Notes: a model not told the origin generated them from the letters alone. A DNA stretch of 64,000 nt from a bacterium (GCA_029977205.1 JAPOLI010000002.1:29093-93092); one strand, 5' to 3'; shown: positions 24,993-33,019, numbered from the stretch's first letter. Program-made: numbers and translations.

Positions 24993-25166
24993 CTAGGCGG
25001 CCTCGGGGAGCACCGGCTCCCCGTCGGTCACGCAGGACCCCCCATCGTGGGAGCAGCCGACAACGGAGCACGGCTCGTCGAGCCTCCACTCCAGTCGGTC
25101 GAGGAGTGCGGCGACATGATCCATGTCGACCACCTCCCTGCTCCTCAATTCGATGACGGTGCCCAT
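24993..25166 (-). CDS. Small three-cysteine protein of unknown function
   Basis: 57 residues from the ATG at 25166, chosen because AGGAGG lies five bases upstream, one of the best ribosome sites in the window. The sequence is acidic, with a helical first half (DMDHVAALLDRLEWRLDEP) and a Cys cluster CSVVGCSHDGGSCV near the C-terminus. No signal peptide or membrane helix. Three Cys and one His could bind a metal. No recognised family; the strong ribosome site suggests real, high expression. Confidence 0.65.
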   Translation of the reverse strand: MGTVIELRSREVVDMDHVAALLDRLEWRLDEPCSVVGCSHDGGSCVTDGEPVLPEAA

Positions 25167-25251
25167 GGTCGCCTCCTGTAGATGTGCTGCTACCCACCTC
25201 ATCTACGGTGCATCCAACTCCCGCCCGTGCGACCGGCGCGTGGCGGTCGTG

Positions 25252-25968
25252 TTAGGGCTCGGTGAAGCCGTGAGGATCCACGAGCGGCGCCAGATCGGCC
25301 ATCGCAGTGACCAGCGCGACGCGGGCCGATGACGGCGCCTCGGCGACCAGCGGGAGCACCTGCCACTGAGTGCGATGAAGGTAGGTCCCTGCCCACCGAC
25401 GGTGGCGGCTGCCGGTGCGCATCACGAGGGCCTGGATGCTGCGCAGGTTGTCCGAGCGATCTGCGATCTTGATCAGGTGCGCATCTGGCGGCCCCTGGAC
25501 GAGAAGCCGACCGTAGTAGTCGCGCACGGCATCCCCCGCCACGCGGGCATCCGGGGCGGTCAGCCACACCACGAGGTCGGCGGTGCGCGCCCCGAAGCCG
25601 GTGCGGATTTCCTCCGGCGTGGTGACGGTGTCCTCCACGACGTCGTGCAGGAGCGCGGCGGCGAGCACGTCGCCATCGGTCACGCCCCACTGGGTGAGGC
25701 CGACCGCCACCCGCACCGGATGGAGCCAGTACGGGGTGTCGCTCCCACGCCGCGTCTGGCCCTCGTGGCGCTCGCGCGCGAACGCATCGGCTCGCAGCAG
25801 GACCGCGCGCTCGTCCTCCGTACGCGCGGCGAGCACCCGCTGCCACGCGTCCTCGACGTCCGCGGCGGCGTCGAAGTGCTCCGGCCACGCGAGATGGCGC
25901 GGGGCGATCGGCGCCAGCGCATCGCCCGAATCACCAACGGACGGGGGATCAAGAGGACCGGTCGCCAT
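25252..25968 (-). CDS. HD-domain small alarmone hydrolase-like protein (SpoT/MESH1 type)
   Basis: 238 residues. The HD hydrolase of RelA/SpoT proteins is recognisable: DAFARERHEGQTRRGSDTPY with the following LHPVRVAVGL, LAAALLHDVVEDTVTTPEEI with the HD and ED pairs, and LIKIADRSDNLRSIQ. There is no synthetase domain, so it looks like a stand-alone (p)ppGpp hydrolase, although related HD enzymes act on other pyrophosphates. The ATG at 25968 overlaps the start codon of the divergent Ppx/GppA gene within CCATGG. TACCCT lies 7 bases upstream. Confidence 0.8.
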   Translation of the reverse strand: MATGPLDPPSVGDSGDALAPIAPRHLAWPEHFDAAADVEDAWQRVLAARTEDERAVLLRADAFARERHEGQTRRGSDTPYWLHPVRVAVGLTQWGVTDGDVLAAALLHDVVEDTVTTPEEIRTGFGARTADLVVWLTAPDARVAGDAVRDYYGRLLVQGPPDAHLIKIADRSDNLRSIQALVMRTGSRHRRWAGTYLHRTQWQVLPLVAEAPSSARVALVTAMADLAPLVDPHGFTEP

Positions 25969-27514
25969 GGGCTCTAGGGTAGCGCGCCCCGACGCGCCGG
26001 CAGGCGATGCCCGGCGCCTCGCCGTGGTCGACCTCGGCTCCAACACCTTCCGCCTCGTGGTGTTCGAATACCGGCCGGGCGGACCCTTCCGGCTCGTGGA
26101 TGAGGTGCGCGAGGTCGTTCGCCTGACCGAGGGGACGCCACCGGGCGAGGCCATCCCGGCGACGGCTGCCGCGCGTGCCGCCCGGGTTGCCCGGCTCTTC
26201 ACCGGGTTCTGCGAGGGATCGGACATCGATGAGGTCCGCGCGGTTGCGACCAGCGCCATCCGCGACGCCCCGAACGGTGACGAGGTGCTGCAGGCGATCA
26301 TCGACGCCGGGCTGCCCGCCCGGATCATCTCGGGTGATGAGGAGGCCCGCTACGGGTACCTCGGCGCGGTCAACGGCACCACCCTCACGGACGGACTGAT
26401 CGCGGAGCTCGGCGGGGGGAGCATCCAGGTGGGCCAGGTGGAGGACCGCCGGCTCACCCGATCGGTCAGCCGCCCACTGGGCGCCGTGCGGATGACCGAC
26501 GCGTTCATGGCCGCCGCCGTGCAGACGCGCGACGACGTCCGCGCCGTGAAGCGGCACGCGCTCGACGTGTTCCACCTCGAGCCGTGGATCAGCGAGGCGA
26601 ATCGCCTCGTGGCGATGGGGGGCGCGGTCCGGACGCTCGCGACCATGGCCCAGAAGGCGGTGGGCTACCCCCTCGGCGAGGTTCATGGATACCTGCTGGG
26701 CCGGGAGGCGCTGGGCGAGCTCATCACGCGCATGACGAGCGTGCGCCGCGCGGAACGTCGGCGGATTCCCGGCCTCAAGGCGGACCGCGCCGACATCATG
26801 CTCGCCGGCGCGGTGGTGCTGGACGCCCTCATGCAGGCCGCAGATGTCGACCGCGTCGAGGTATGCGCGGAGGGCCTTCGCTGGGGTGTCTTCTGGGAGG
26901 ACTACCTCGCGCCCGCAGACCCACCGCTCGTGGACGACGTACGGGCCACGAGCGTGCGCGATCTCGCCGAGGTGTACGGGTATGACCGCGCGCACTGCGA
27001 GCAGGTCGCGCGCCTGGCACTGGACATCTTCGACGGCCTTGCCCGCCTCGGCGTGCATGACGGCGACCCGCGCGAGCGCGAGTGGCTCTGGGCCGCCGCC
27101 CTCCTCCACGACGTCGGCACCCTCGTGGACTACAACGATCACCACAAGCACGGGCACTACCTCGTGCTGAACGCCGGCCTTCCGGGCTTCCGCCATCGTG
27201 AGCTCGTGATCATCGCGCAGTTGGTCCGTGGTCACCGAAAGCGGGTCCAACCGCCGGGGCCGCTCAGCGCACTGCTCAAGGGCCGCGACGAGGAGCGCAT
27301 CCTGCGCCTGGCGGCATTCCTGCGCATCGCGGAGCAGCTGGAGGTGGGCCGGGCGCGGGCCATCACCGGCGTTGACTGCGCAATCGCCGGTGACCTCGTG
27401 ACCCTGTGGCTCCGGGCCCATGGCGACGTCGATGTGGCCATGTGGTCCGCGCGCCAGGAGGCCGACGTCTTCCGCAGGGCGACCGGCCGCCGGCTCGCGA
27501 TCGAGCGCGCGTAG
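25967..27514 (+). CDS. Ppx/GppA phosphatase with C-terminal HD domain
   Basis: 515 residues. ASKHA-fold exopolyphosphatase or pppGpp phosphatase domain: LAVVDLGSNTFRLVVFEY, VATSAIRDAPNG, ISGDEEARYGYLGAV, AELGGGSIQVGQV and VAMGGAVRTLATM. The C-terminal HD domain (HCEQVARLAL, WAAALLHDVGTLVDYNDHHK) is as in long Ppx proteins. It probably degrades polyphosphate and/or converts pppGpp to ppGpp. ATG at 25967 has AGAGGA about 10 bases upstream; its first two bases are shared with the divergent gene's start codon, linking two likely alarmone or polyphosphate enzymes. Confidence 0.88.
   Translation: MGSRVARPDAPAGDARRLAVVDLGSNTFRLVVFEYRPGGPFRLVDEVREVVRLTEGTPPGEAIPATAAARAARVARLFTGFCEGSDIDEVRAVATSAIRDAPNGDEVLQAIIDAGLPARIISGDEEARYGYLGAVNGTTLTDGLIAELGGGSIQVGQVEDRRLTRSVSRPLGAVRMTDAFMAAAVQTRDDVRAVKRHALDVFHLEPWISEANRLVAMGGAVRTLATMAQKAVGYPLGEVHGYLLGREALGELITRMTSVRRAERRRIPGLKADRADIMLAGAVVLDALMQAADVDRVEVCAEGLRWGVFWEDYLAPADPPLVDDVRATSVRDLAEVYGYDRAHCEQVARLALDIFDGLARLGVHDGDPREREWLWAAALLHDVGTLVDYNDHHKHGHYLVLNAGLPGFRHRELVIIAQLVRGHRKRVQPPGPLSALLKGRDEERILRLAAFLRIAEQLEVGRARAITGVDCAIAGDLVTLWLRAHGDVDVAMWSARQEADVFRRATGRRLAIERA
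25976..25981 (-). promoter_or_regulatory. Candidate leaderless -10 box for the alarmone-hydrolase-like gene
   Basis: TACCCT, 7 bases before the ATG at 25968. It lies inside the first codons of the divergent Ppx/GppA gene. Confidence 0.5.
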
Positions 27515-27574
27515 TCGGCGCCGTGGTCATGCCGTGGCGCGCCTGAGGCGCCTCGCCCTGCGTGCCGGGCGGAC

Positions 27575-27934
27575 CTACCCTCCGGCGATCGTGACGCGGT
27601 AGCGCGCTCCGAGATGGGCCGCGACCGCGTCCCGGTGGTCGCCCTGCACCTCCACCACGCCGTCCTTCACCGCTCCACCCGAGCCGCACAGGCGCTTGAG
27701 CTCGCGGGCGATGTCGCGCAGTTCGGCGGGTGGGAGCCCCGTGACCAGGGTCACGGTCTTGCCCTTGCGCCCGGCCTTCGTCCGCGACACCCGAACGATC
27801 CCGTCGGCGCTCCCCGCCGAACGTCCGGCCTGCGTCGGCGCGGGATCAGGCGACGGCACCCCGCGCGTGCCGTCCGGGCCGCTCGAGTACACCGTGGAGG
27901 CGTCCGCGCTCGTGTCGCGTCGAATACGTGCCAT
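27575..27934 (-). CDS. SUI1/eIF1-like translation factor (YciH family)
   Basis: 119 residues. A charged, disordered N-terminal half leads into a SUI1 domain at about residues 50-119 (IVRVSRTKAGRKGKTVTLVT, LKRLCGSGGAVKDGVVEVQG, HLGARYRVTIAGG). Bacterial members are thought to influence start-site fidelity, notable in a genome with many apparent leaderless starts. ATG at 27934 with TACCAT 9 bases upstream; a frame extending to 28180 overlaps the divergent gene and is not credible. Confidence 0.88.
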   Translation of the reverse strand: MARIRRDTSADASTVYSSGPDGTRGVPSPDPAPTQAGRSAGSADGIVRVSRTKAGRKGKTVTLVTGLPPAELRDIARELKRLCGSGGAVKDGVVEVQGDHRDAVAAHLGARYRVTIAGG

Positions 27935-27943
27935 GCCCAGGCG

Positions 27944-27953
27944 ATGGTACCGT
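27944..27953. promoter_or_regulatory. Symmetric overlapping -10 boxes (SUI1 / PHP divergent pair)
   Basis: Plus strand ATGGTACCGT. It contains TACCGT (27948-27953, plus) and TACCAT (27949-27944, minus), overlapping by two bases around a GGTACC palindrome. Each is exactly 9 bases from its own ATG (27963 plus, 27934 minus), so the arrangement is symmetric about 27948.5. Confidence 0.6.
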
Positions 27954-27962
27954 CGCCGCCGA

Positions 27963-28799
27963 ATGGCGCACGACCTCCACCTCCACACGAATCGCTCCGA
28001 TGGGTCACACGACCCCGTCGATCTCGTGGAGTACGCGGCGACGCGCGGCGTCGACGTGGTGGCGATCACCGACCACGACACCATGGCCGGGGTCGTCGAG
28101 GCCGAGGAGGCGGGCCGTGCCATCGGCGTGACGGTGATCCCCGGAATCGAACTGTCGATCAAGGTTCCGCACGGCAGCATGCACTTGCTGGGGTACTTCC
28201 CCGATCAGGCCCCCGAGCCCCTCGCCGGCCTCATCGCGGGCTTCGGCGAGAAGCGCGTGGAGCGCGCGAGGGAGATGGTGGACCGCCTGAACGACATGGG
28301 CGTGACGCTCGACTGGCAGGACGTCCTCGACGGCGCGGCGGGCGCCCCCCTCGGACGCCCGCACATCGCCGAGGCCCTGATGCGCGCGGGGCACGTGAGC
28401 GAGCGCAAGGAGGCCTTCGACCTCTACCTCGGCGATGGGCGCCCGGCATACGTGGGATCGGACGGCCTCGACGTGGAGGAGGGCATCACGCTCGTGCGCG
28501 ACTCGGGCGGCGCACCGGTGCTGGCGCACCCCTACACGCTGAGGCTCGACGACGCGCATCTCGACCCGTTCGTGGGCCGGCTGGCGCAGGCCGGCCTGGC
28601 CGGAATCGAGGTGCATCGTCCGGAGTACACGCCGGACCAGTTCGCCACGTACGGCGCCCTCGCCCGCAGGTACGGGCTGGTCCCATCCGGCGGGTCCGAC
28701 TACCACCGGCCCACGAGCCCGCACCACCCCGGTTCCACGGGCGATCCGCCCCTGCCGGAGGAGACGGTCGACCGCCTGCTGGCGGCGGCGCTGGGCTAA
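27963..28799 (+). CDS. PHP-domain phosphoesterase (RNase AM / YciV-like)
   Basis: 278 residues. Metal-binding PHP motifs: HDLHLHTNRSDGS, AITDHDTMAGV, IPGIELSIKV, a His in LGRPHIAEALMRAG, VLAHPYTL, and GGSDYHRP at the C-terminus. Relatives hydrolyse 3',5'-nucleotide phosphates or act as 5'-3' exonucleases on short RNA. Family assignment is sure, exact substrate is inferred. Confidence 0.88.
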   Translation: MAHDLHLHTNRSDGSHDPVDLVEYAATRGVDVVAITDHDTMAGVVEAEEAGRAIGVTVIPGIELSIKVPHGSMHLLGYFPDQAPEPLAGLIAGFGEKRVERAREMVDRLNDMGVTLDWQDVLDGAAGAPLGRPHIAEALMRAGHVSERKEAFDLYLGDGRPAYVGSDGLDVEEGITLVRDSGGAPVLAHPYTLRLDDAHLDPFVGRLAQAGLAGIEVHRPEYTPDQFATYGALARRYGLVPSGGSDYHRPTSPHHPGSTGDPPLPEETVDRLLAAALG

Positions 28800-28802
28800 C
28801 GT
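28797..28802 (+). promoter_or_regulatory. Candidate leaderless -10 box for pepF
   Basis: TAACGT, 7 bases before the ATG at 28810, overlapping the stop codon of the PHP gene. Confidence 0.45.
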
Positions 28803-28809
28803 CACCCCC

Positions 28810-30603
28810 ATGACGACCACCGACTCCGCACCCCGCGCCGAGGGCGTCCGCTGGGACCTCTCACTCCTGTGCGCCTCCGCCGACGACTGCCGCACGCGCC
28901 TCGCGCGGGCGCTCGATGACTGCCGTGCGTTCGAGTCGCGGTACCGGGGCACGGTGGCGGACATGGACGGCAGCGCGCTCGCGACGGCACTGGCCGAGAT
29001 GGCCCGGATCGAGAACGAGCTCGGCTGCCTTCACTCGTATGCCTCCCTGCGTGAGTCGGTCGACGTGACCAACCCCGAGAACCAGGACCTGGATGCCCTG
29101 ATGGACCGGTCGATGGTCGAGGCCGCGAACGCCCTGCGCTTCTTCGAACTCGAGTGGCTCGACCTGGACGACGAGGTGGCAACCCGGCTCGCGGACGCCC
29201 CCGAGGTGGCCGCGGACCGCCATCACCTCGTGGCCGCTCGGCGATTCCGGGATCACACGCTGTCCGAGGCCGAGGAGCGCATGCTCGCCGAGCGCAGCCC
29301 GGCAGCGGCCAGTGCGTGGCAGACCCTCTTCGGGCGCATCACATCGACCCTCGAGGCGGAGTTCGACTCCGGCGACGGCGTCGAGCCGCACACGATCGAC
29401 CGCCTGCTGGCATGCGTGCGCAATCCGGACCGCGACATCCGCTTCCGGGCCCTCGACACGCTCTACGCGACCCTCGGCCCCCACTCCCCGACCCTCGCGC
29501 ACTGCTACGACACCCTCGTCGGCGATCGCCTCGCCATGGATCGCCTCCGCGACTACGACGACCCGATGGACCCGACCCACCTTCGCAACGAGGTACCCGG
29601 TCCGGCGATCGAGGCGATGATGGCCGCCGTCGAGTCGCACTACGCCCTCGCCCAGCGCTGGTTCCGCGTGAAGGCCCGCCTCCTCGGCCTGGACACCCTG
29701 CATCTCGCCGACCAGTACGCGCCGCTCGGGGACGCCCGACAGGTGCTGTTCCCAGAGGCCCGCGGAATCATCGGGGCGTCATTCCGGGCGTTCTCGCCGC
29801 AGGTCGGAGACATCGCGGATGGTTTCTTCGAGGAGGAGCGCATCGATGCCGAGCCGCGCGCCGGCAAGCGCGGCGGGGCCTTCTGCGCATCGGTGGCGCA
29901 GGACGCGCGCCCCTTCATGCTCATGAACTACACCGACCGCATGGACGACGTGATGACCCTGGCGCACGAGCTCGGCCACGGCATGCACTTCACCCTCGCG
30001 TCAGCGCACCAGACGGCGCTCTCGTACCACACGGGCCTGGCCCTGGCAGAGGTGCCCTCCACGTTCGCCGAGATCATCGCGTTCGACCACCTCATGGCCA
30101 CCGAGCAGGACGAGGCCACGCGGACCGCCCTCGTGTGCGAGCGCGTCGAGGGGTCGTTCGCCACGGTGTTCCGCCAGACGGTGCTGGCGCGTTACGAGCA
30201 GGACGCCTACCGCCTCCGCGCCGAGGGCACCACGCTGACGGATGACCGCCTGTCGGAGATCTGGATCGCGAAGAACGCGGCGTACTACGGCGATGCGGTG
30301 GAACTGCCCGGGGGCTACGGGCTCGGGTGGTCGTACATCCCGCACTTCATCTCCACGCGCTTTTACACCTACGCATACGTGTTCGCGCACCTGGTCACGC
30401 TCGCGCTCTACGCCCGCTACCGCGAGGACGGCGACGACTTCGTGCCGCGCTACCTCGCGTTCCTCGCTGCCGGTGGGTCCGCGGAGCCGGCCGATCTGCT
30501 GCGTCCGCTGGGGGTCGACCTCGAGGATCCATCCTGCTGGGACCCCGGCTTCCGCGAAATGGAGCGCATGGTCGCGCGCGCGGAGGAGATGACGGGCGCC
30601 TAG
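28810..30603 (+). CDS. pepF: Oligoendopeptidase F (M3B)
   Basis: 597 residues, normal for PepF. Cytosolic zinc peptidase cutting short peptides. Zinc motif LAHELGHGMHFTLA and the downstream Glu in EVPSTFAEIIAFDHL; also GKRGGAFCASVAQDARPFML and the C-terminal GYGLGWSYIPHFISTRFYTY. Last gene of the plus-strand run beginning at 27963, followed by a perfect 26-base palindrome. Confidence 0.96.
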   Translation: MTTTDSAPRAEGVRWDLSLLCASADDCRTRLARALDDCRAFESRYRGTVADMDGSALATALAEMARIENELGCLHSYASLRESVDVTNPENQDLDALMDRSMVEAANALRFFELEWLDLDDEVATRLADAPEVAADRHHLVAARRFRDHTLSEAEERMLAERSPAAASAWQTLFGRITSTLEAEFDSGDGVEPHTIDRLLACVRNPDRDIRFRALDTLYATLGPHSPTLAHCYDTLVGDRLAMDRLRDYDDPMDPTHLRNEVPGPAIEAMMAAVESHYALAQRWFRVKARLLGLDTLHLADQYAPLGDARQVLFPEARGIIGASFRAFSPQVGDIADGFFEEERIDAEPRAGKRGGAFCASVAQDARPFMLMNYTDRMDDVMTLAHELGHGMHFTLASAHQTALSYHTGLALAEVPSTFAEIIAFDHLMATEQDEATRTALVCERVEGSFATVFRQTVLARYEQDAYRLRAEGTTLTDDRLSEIWIAKNAAYYGDAVELPGGYGLGWSYIPHFISTRFYTYAYVFAHLVTLALYARYREDGDDFVPRYLAFLAAGGSAEPADLLRPLGVDLEDPSCWDPGFREMERMVARAEEMTGA

Positions 30604-30620
30604 GACCGGGCCCGGATGCA

Positions 30621-30646
30621 CGACGGGCGCCCGCGGGCGCCCGTCG
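30621..30646. terminator. Perfect 26-base GC palindrome
   Basis: Arm CGACGGGCGCCC repeats exactly as its reverse complement with no more than two spacer bases. It lies between the stops of convergent pepF and the zinc-ribbon gene. No T-run; likely a hairpin acting in both directions. Confidence 0.6.
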
Positions 30647-30690
30647 CATGAACCAGCGGTGCCCGGATGGGCGACCCGCGATGTGGCCCG

Positions 30691-31134
30691 TCAGCCGGCG
30701 CCCTTGGACGACTTCTTCGAGGCCTTCAGCGGGTTGAGGGCCTTCTGCACCTGCTCGGGGAGCTCGGTGGAGTGATACACCGGTCGGCCGCACTCGGCCT
30801 GCGCCGAGATGGGCGCGTGGCACGTGGTGGGCGGCTCGCTCCAGATCGAGAGCGTGCGGTGGCCGCGCTCGCAGAGGTAGAGCGTGGCCAGCCCCTCGCG
30901 GGCGCGTGGCGTGGCGGAGGGCTCCACGACGTCGTACTCCTCGGCGGGAGTCCCCTCCTCGACGAACTCCTCCTCGACGACGACCTCCTCGGCCACGGGC
31001 TCTGCGGCCTCGTCGGCAGCGGGCTCCTCGGCAGGTGCGTCGTCGGCAGGCGCATCCTCGGTGGCCACGGCGGCCTCGGCCTCAGGGGCCTCCTCCACGG
31101 CCTCGGGGGCCTCCTGCTCGGTCTCGTCGCTCAT
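30691..31134 (-). CDS. Acidic protein with C-terminal zinc-ribbon-like domain
   Basis: 147 residues. The first 75 or so are almost only Glu, Ala, Val, Asp and Pro (EAVEEAPEAEAAVATEDAPA). The rest is a compact segment with Cys and His spacing of a zinc ribbon: TLYLCERGHRTLSIWSEPPT, then TCHAPISAQAECGRPVYHS. It ends in a Lys/Ser-rich tail, so charge is strongly polarised. AGGAGAG lies about 9 bases before the ATG. No recognised family; a nucleic-acid or ribosome-associated role is possible but unproven. Confidence 0.65.
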   Translation of the reverse strand: MSDETEQEAPEAVEEAPEAEAAVATEDAPADDAPAEEPAADEAAEPVAEEVVVEEEFVEEGTPAEEYDVVEPSATPRAREGLATLYLCERGHRTLSIWSEPPTTCHAPISAQAECGRPVYHSTELPEQVQKALNPLKASKKSSKGAG

Positions 31135-31169
31135 CTGGAAGATCTCTCCTCGGGTTCGAACGGTCGGGG

Positions 31170-31175
31170 ACTATA
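31170..31175 (-). promoter_or_regulatory. Candidate -10 box for the acidic zinc-ribbon gene
   Basis: TATAGT on the minus strand, 35 bases before the ATG at 31134, giving a short leader that contains the ribosome site. Confidence 0.45.
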
Positions 31176-31192
31176 GCGCCCATCCGGCTGAT

Positions 31193-31198
31193 TACCCT
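31193..31198 (+). promoter_or_regulatory. Candidate leaderless -10 box for the methyltransferase gene
   Basis: TACCCT, 8 bases before the GTG at 31207. Confidence 0.5.
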
Positions 31199-31206
31199 GC
31201 CCTGTC

Positions 31207-31890
31207 GTGCATCCCGAAGATCCCCGCACCGTGTGGGAGGACGTCCCGGCCGGCGACCTCGCCCTGCGCATCCGGAGGCCCCCCTCCGCCGAGGACCTCC
31301 TCGACGAGGAGGAGTTCGCCGACGACGAGCGCCTGCCGTACTGGGCCGAGGTGTGGCCGAGCGGGCGCGTCCTGTGCGGGGTGCTGGCCGAAATGGACCT
31401 CTCGGGGCACAACGTGATCGAGATCGGGGGCGGCATCGGCACCGGCGCGATGGTGGCCGCCATGCGGGGCGCGCGCGCCCTCAACACCGACTGGTACGCG
31501 GCGGCGGTCGAGTTCAGCCGCTGGAATGCGCGCAACCTGCGCCTCGACATGGACGCCCAGGTGATGGACTGGCGCGATCCCCCGGCCCAGGTGCTGGCAC
31601 GCGGGCCGTACGACCTCGTGGTGGGCGCGGACATTCTCTACGAGGCCCGCAACGGCGAGGCCCTCGGGCTGTTGGTCCCCGCCCTGTGCGAGCCATCCAC
31701 CGAGGTGATCATCGCCGACCCGCGACGCCCGGACGCACGCGCGTTCGTGGACGGCATGCAGGCGGCCGGATGGGCATACCGGCGGGAGGACCTCCCCGTG
31801 CCCGGGCGAATCGACGAGACCGGGGCGATCGTGCACGTGCACCGGTTTCGGCCCCCGGCCCGGAAGCACAACGAGCCGGTCGTCATCTAG
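31207..31890 (+). CDS. Class I SAM-dependent methyltransferase (METTL/PrmA-like)
   Basis: 227 residues. DERLPYWAEVWPSGRVL followed by the cofactor loop VIEIGGGIGTGAMVAAM, ALNTDWYAAAVEFSRWNAR and DLVVGADILYEARN match small protein-lysine or nicotinamide-type methyltransferases related to PrmA. Substrate not predictable. The tRNA-Asn gene follows 16 bases after its stop and may share its transcript. Confidence 0.8.
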   Translation: MHPEDPRTVWEDVPAGDLALRIRRPPSAEDLLDEEEFADDERLPYWAEVWPSGRVLCGVLAEMDLSGHNVIEIGGGIGTGAMVAAMRGARALNTDWYAAAVEFSRWNARNLRLDMDAQVMDWRDPPAQVLARGPYDLVVGADILYEARNGEALGLLVPALCEPSTEVIIADPRRPDARAFVDGMQAAGWAYRREDLPVPGRIDETGAIVHVHRFRPPARKHNEPVVI

Positions 31891-31906
31891 ACTCCCGGCT
31901 CGCCGA

Positions 31907-31978
31907 TCCTCGGTAGCTCAATGGTAGAGCATCCGGCTGTTAACCGGAGGGTTGTAGGTTCGAGTCCTACCCGAGGAG
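31907..31978 (+). tRNA. tRNA-Asn (GTT)
   Basis: 72 bases. Acceptor TCCTCGG at 31907-31913 pairs with CCGAGGA at 31971-31977, discriminator G at 31978; CCA is not encoded. D arm around AGCTCAATGGTAGAGCA. The anticodon stem TCCGG/CCGGA encloses loop CTGTTAA with anticodon GTT at 31939-31941. The T arm contains GGTTCGAGTCC. Confidence 0.97.
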
Positions 31979-31996
31979 TTCCCTGCTCAGAGCCGC

Positions 31997-32003
31997 TTTT
32001 TTT
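31997..32003 (+). terminator. T-run after tRNA-Asn
   Basis: Seven consecutive T residues, rare in this GC-rich sequence, 19 bases after the tRNA. Only a three-pair stem (CGC/GCG) flanks it, so this is a weak terminator candidate. Confidence 0.35.
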
Positions 32004-32021
32004 AGCGCCTCGCCCGGGACG

Positions 32022-32423
32022 TCACTGGTCCTCGAGGTAGTCGCGCAGAGCGGCGAGCGCTGCCCGGTGCTCACCCGGCATCCAGTCCGCGGGGTCGATG
32101 CCGGACGCATCCGGCTCCGCGCGCGTCCACCACGTGACGCGGCATCCGGGGTGCAGTGGCCGAACGAGGAAGACGTTGATGTGGCTGTCCACCGGGAGTC
32201 CCGCGGTCACCCGGGACACCAGCGCGAACTCCGCATCGTCGCAGCTGATGAAGCGCTCCTGCACCGTCGATCCGTCCGCGCGCTCGAGCACGCGGACATC
32301 ACGCACCGGGTGGCTGCGCACGTACGACGGGTGCCACCGGACGATCGCCGAGGGGTCGCGGAGCACCGCCCACGCCGTCTCCGGCGCCACGGCGATGTCC
32401 ACGGACACCTCGTAGTCCCCCAT
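32022..32423 (-). CDS. SRPBCC (START-like) domain protein
   Basis: 133 residues. Single helix-grip fold: YEVSVDIAVAPETAWAVLRD at the start, VRDVRVLERADGSTVQERFI, and a C-terminal helix HRAALAALRDYLEDQ. Such proteins bind lipids or small hydrophobic ligands, or act as cyclases; no ligand can be named. It lies 8 bases after the OsmC-like gene and is probably co-transcribed with it. Confidence 0.75.
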   Translation of the reverse strand: MGDYEVSVDIAVAPETAWAVLRDPSAIVRWHPSYVRSHPVRDVRVLERADGSTVQERFISCDDAEFALVSRVTAGLPVDSHINVFLVRPLHPGCRVTWWTRAEPDASGIDPADWMPGEHRAALAALRDYLEDQ

Positions 32424-32431
32424 CGACGCCG

Positions 32432-32932
32432 CTAGGCGGGGGCCCCCGCCGTCTCCTCCGCCGGCACGAAGTCGAGCTCCGTGACGATGTCGATCGCGGC
32501 GGCCACCGACCGGGCGTTCGGGCAGTGGTGCGCATGGATCGCGTTGCAGCGCTCCGCCGCCTCACGGTGCTCGGAGTCGGCCTTCAGCGTGTAGCGCACG
32601 ATAATGCGCCGCAGATGCAGCACGTTGTCGTCGTCAACGCCGACCTCGCCAATTGCATCCGCCACCAGGTCGTCACCGCTCGCGGTGATGCCACGGGCCT
32701 TGAGCGTGCCCCCGAACGTCCCGATGAGGCACCCCGCGACGGAGGCCACGAGGTAGTCGAGGGTCCCCGGGTACTCCGGCACCGAGCCGGGCGCGAAGCC
32801 GTAGTGCTCCCCCTGCCATCCGGGCACCCCGAACGTCACGTCCGTGCCCGTCATCTCGAGCCTGGCCTTCCGGATGGGTGCCTGCTCGCGGGTCAGGTGG
32901 ACCCGCACCTCATGCATCTGGTCCTCGGGCAT
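32432..32932 (-). CDS. OsmC/Ohr-family peroxiredoxin-like protein
   Basis: 166 residues. OsmC-like fold with the two redox cysteines in YLVASVAGCLIGTFGG and AIHAHHCPNARSVAAAI, suited to reducing organic hydroperoxides. I chose the ATG at 32932, which follows GAGGGG, over the ATG at 32944. Operon with the SRPBCC gene. Confidence 0.85.
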   Translation of the reverse strand: MPEDQMHEVRVHLTREQAPIRKARLEMTGTDVTFGVPGWQGEHYGFAPGSVPEYPGTLDYLVASVAGCLIGTFGGTLKARGITASGDDLVADAIGEVGVDDDNVLHLRRIIVRYTLKADSEHREAAERCNAIHAHHCPNARSVAAAIDIVTELDFVPAEETAGAPA

Positions 32933-33013
32933 CGCCCCTCCCATGTCGTCGTGTCGCCCGTCGCCGGATCATAGGCATCGCAGGCCCGACCGGGCGCGTG
33001 ACGTGCCCCCGGG

Positions 33014-33019
33014 TACTCT
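33014..33019 (+). promoter_or_regulatory. Candidate -10 box for the SHOCT protein gene
   Basis: TACTCT 49 bases before the ATG at 33068; the resulting leader contains the AAGGAGG site. Confidence 0.4.
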
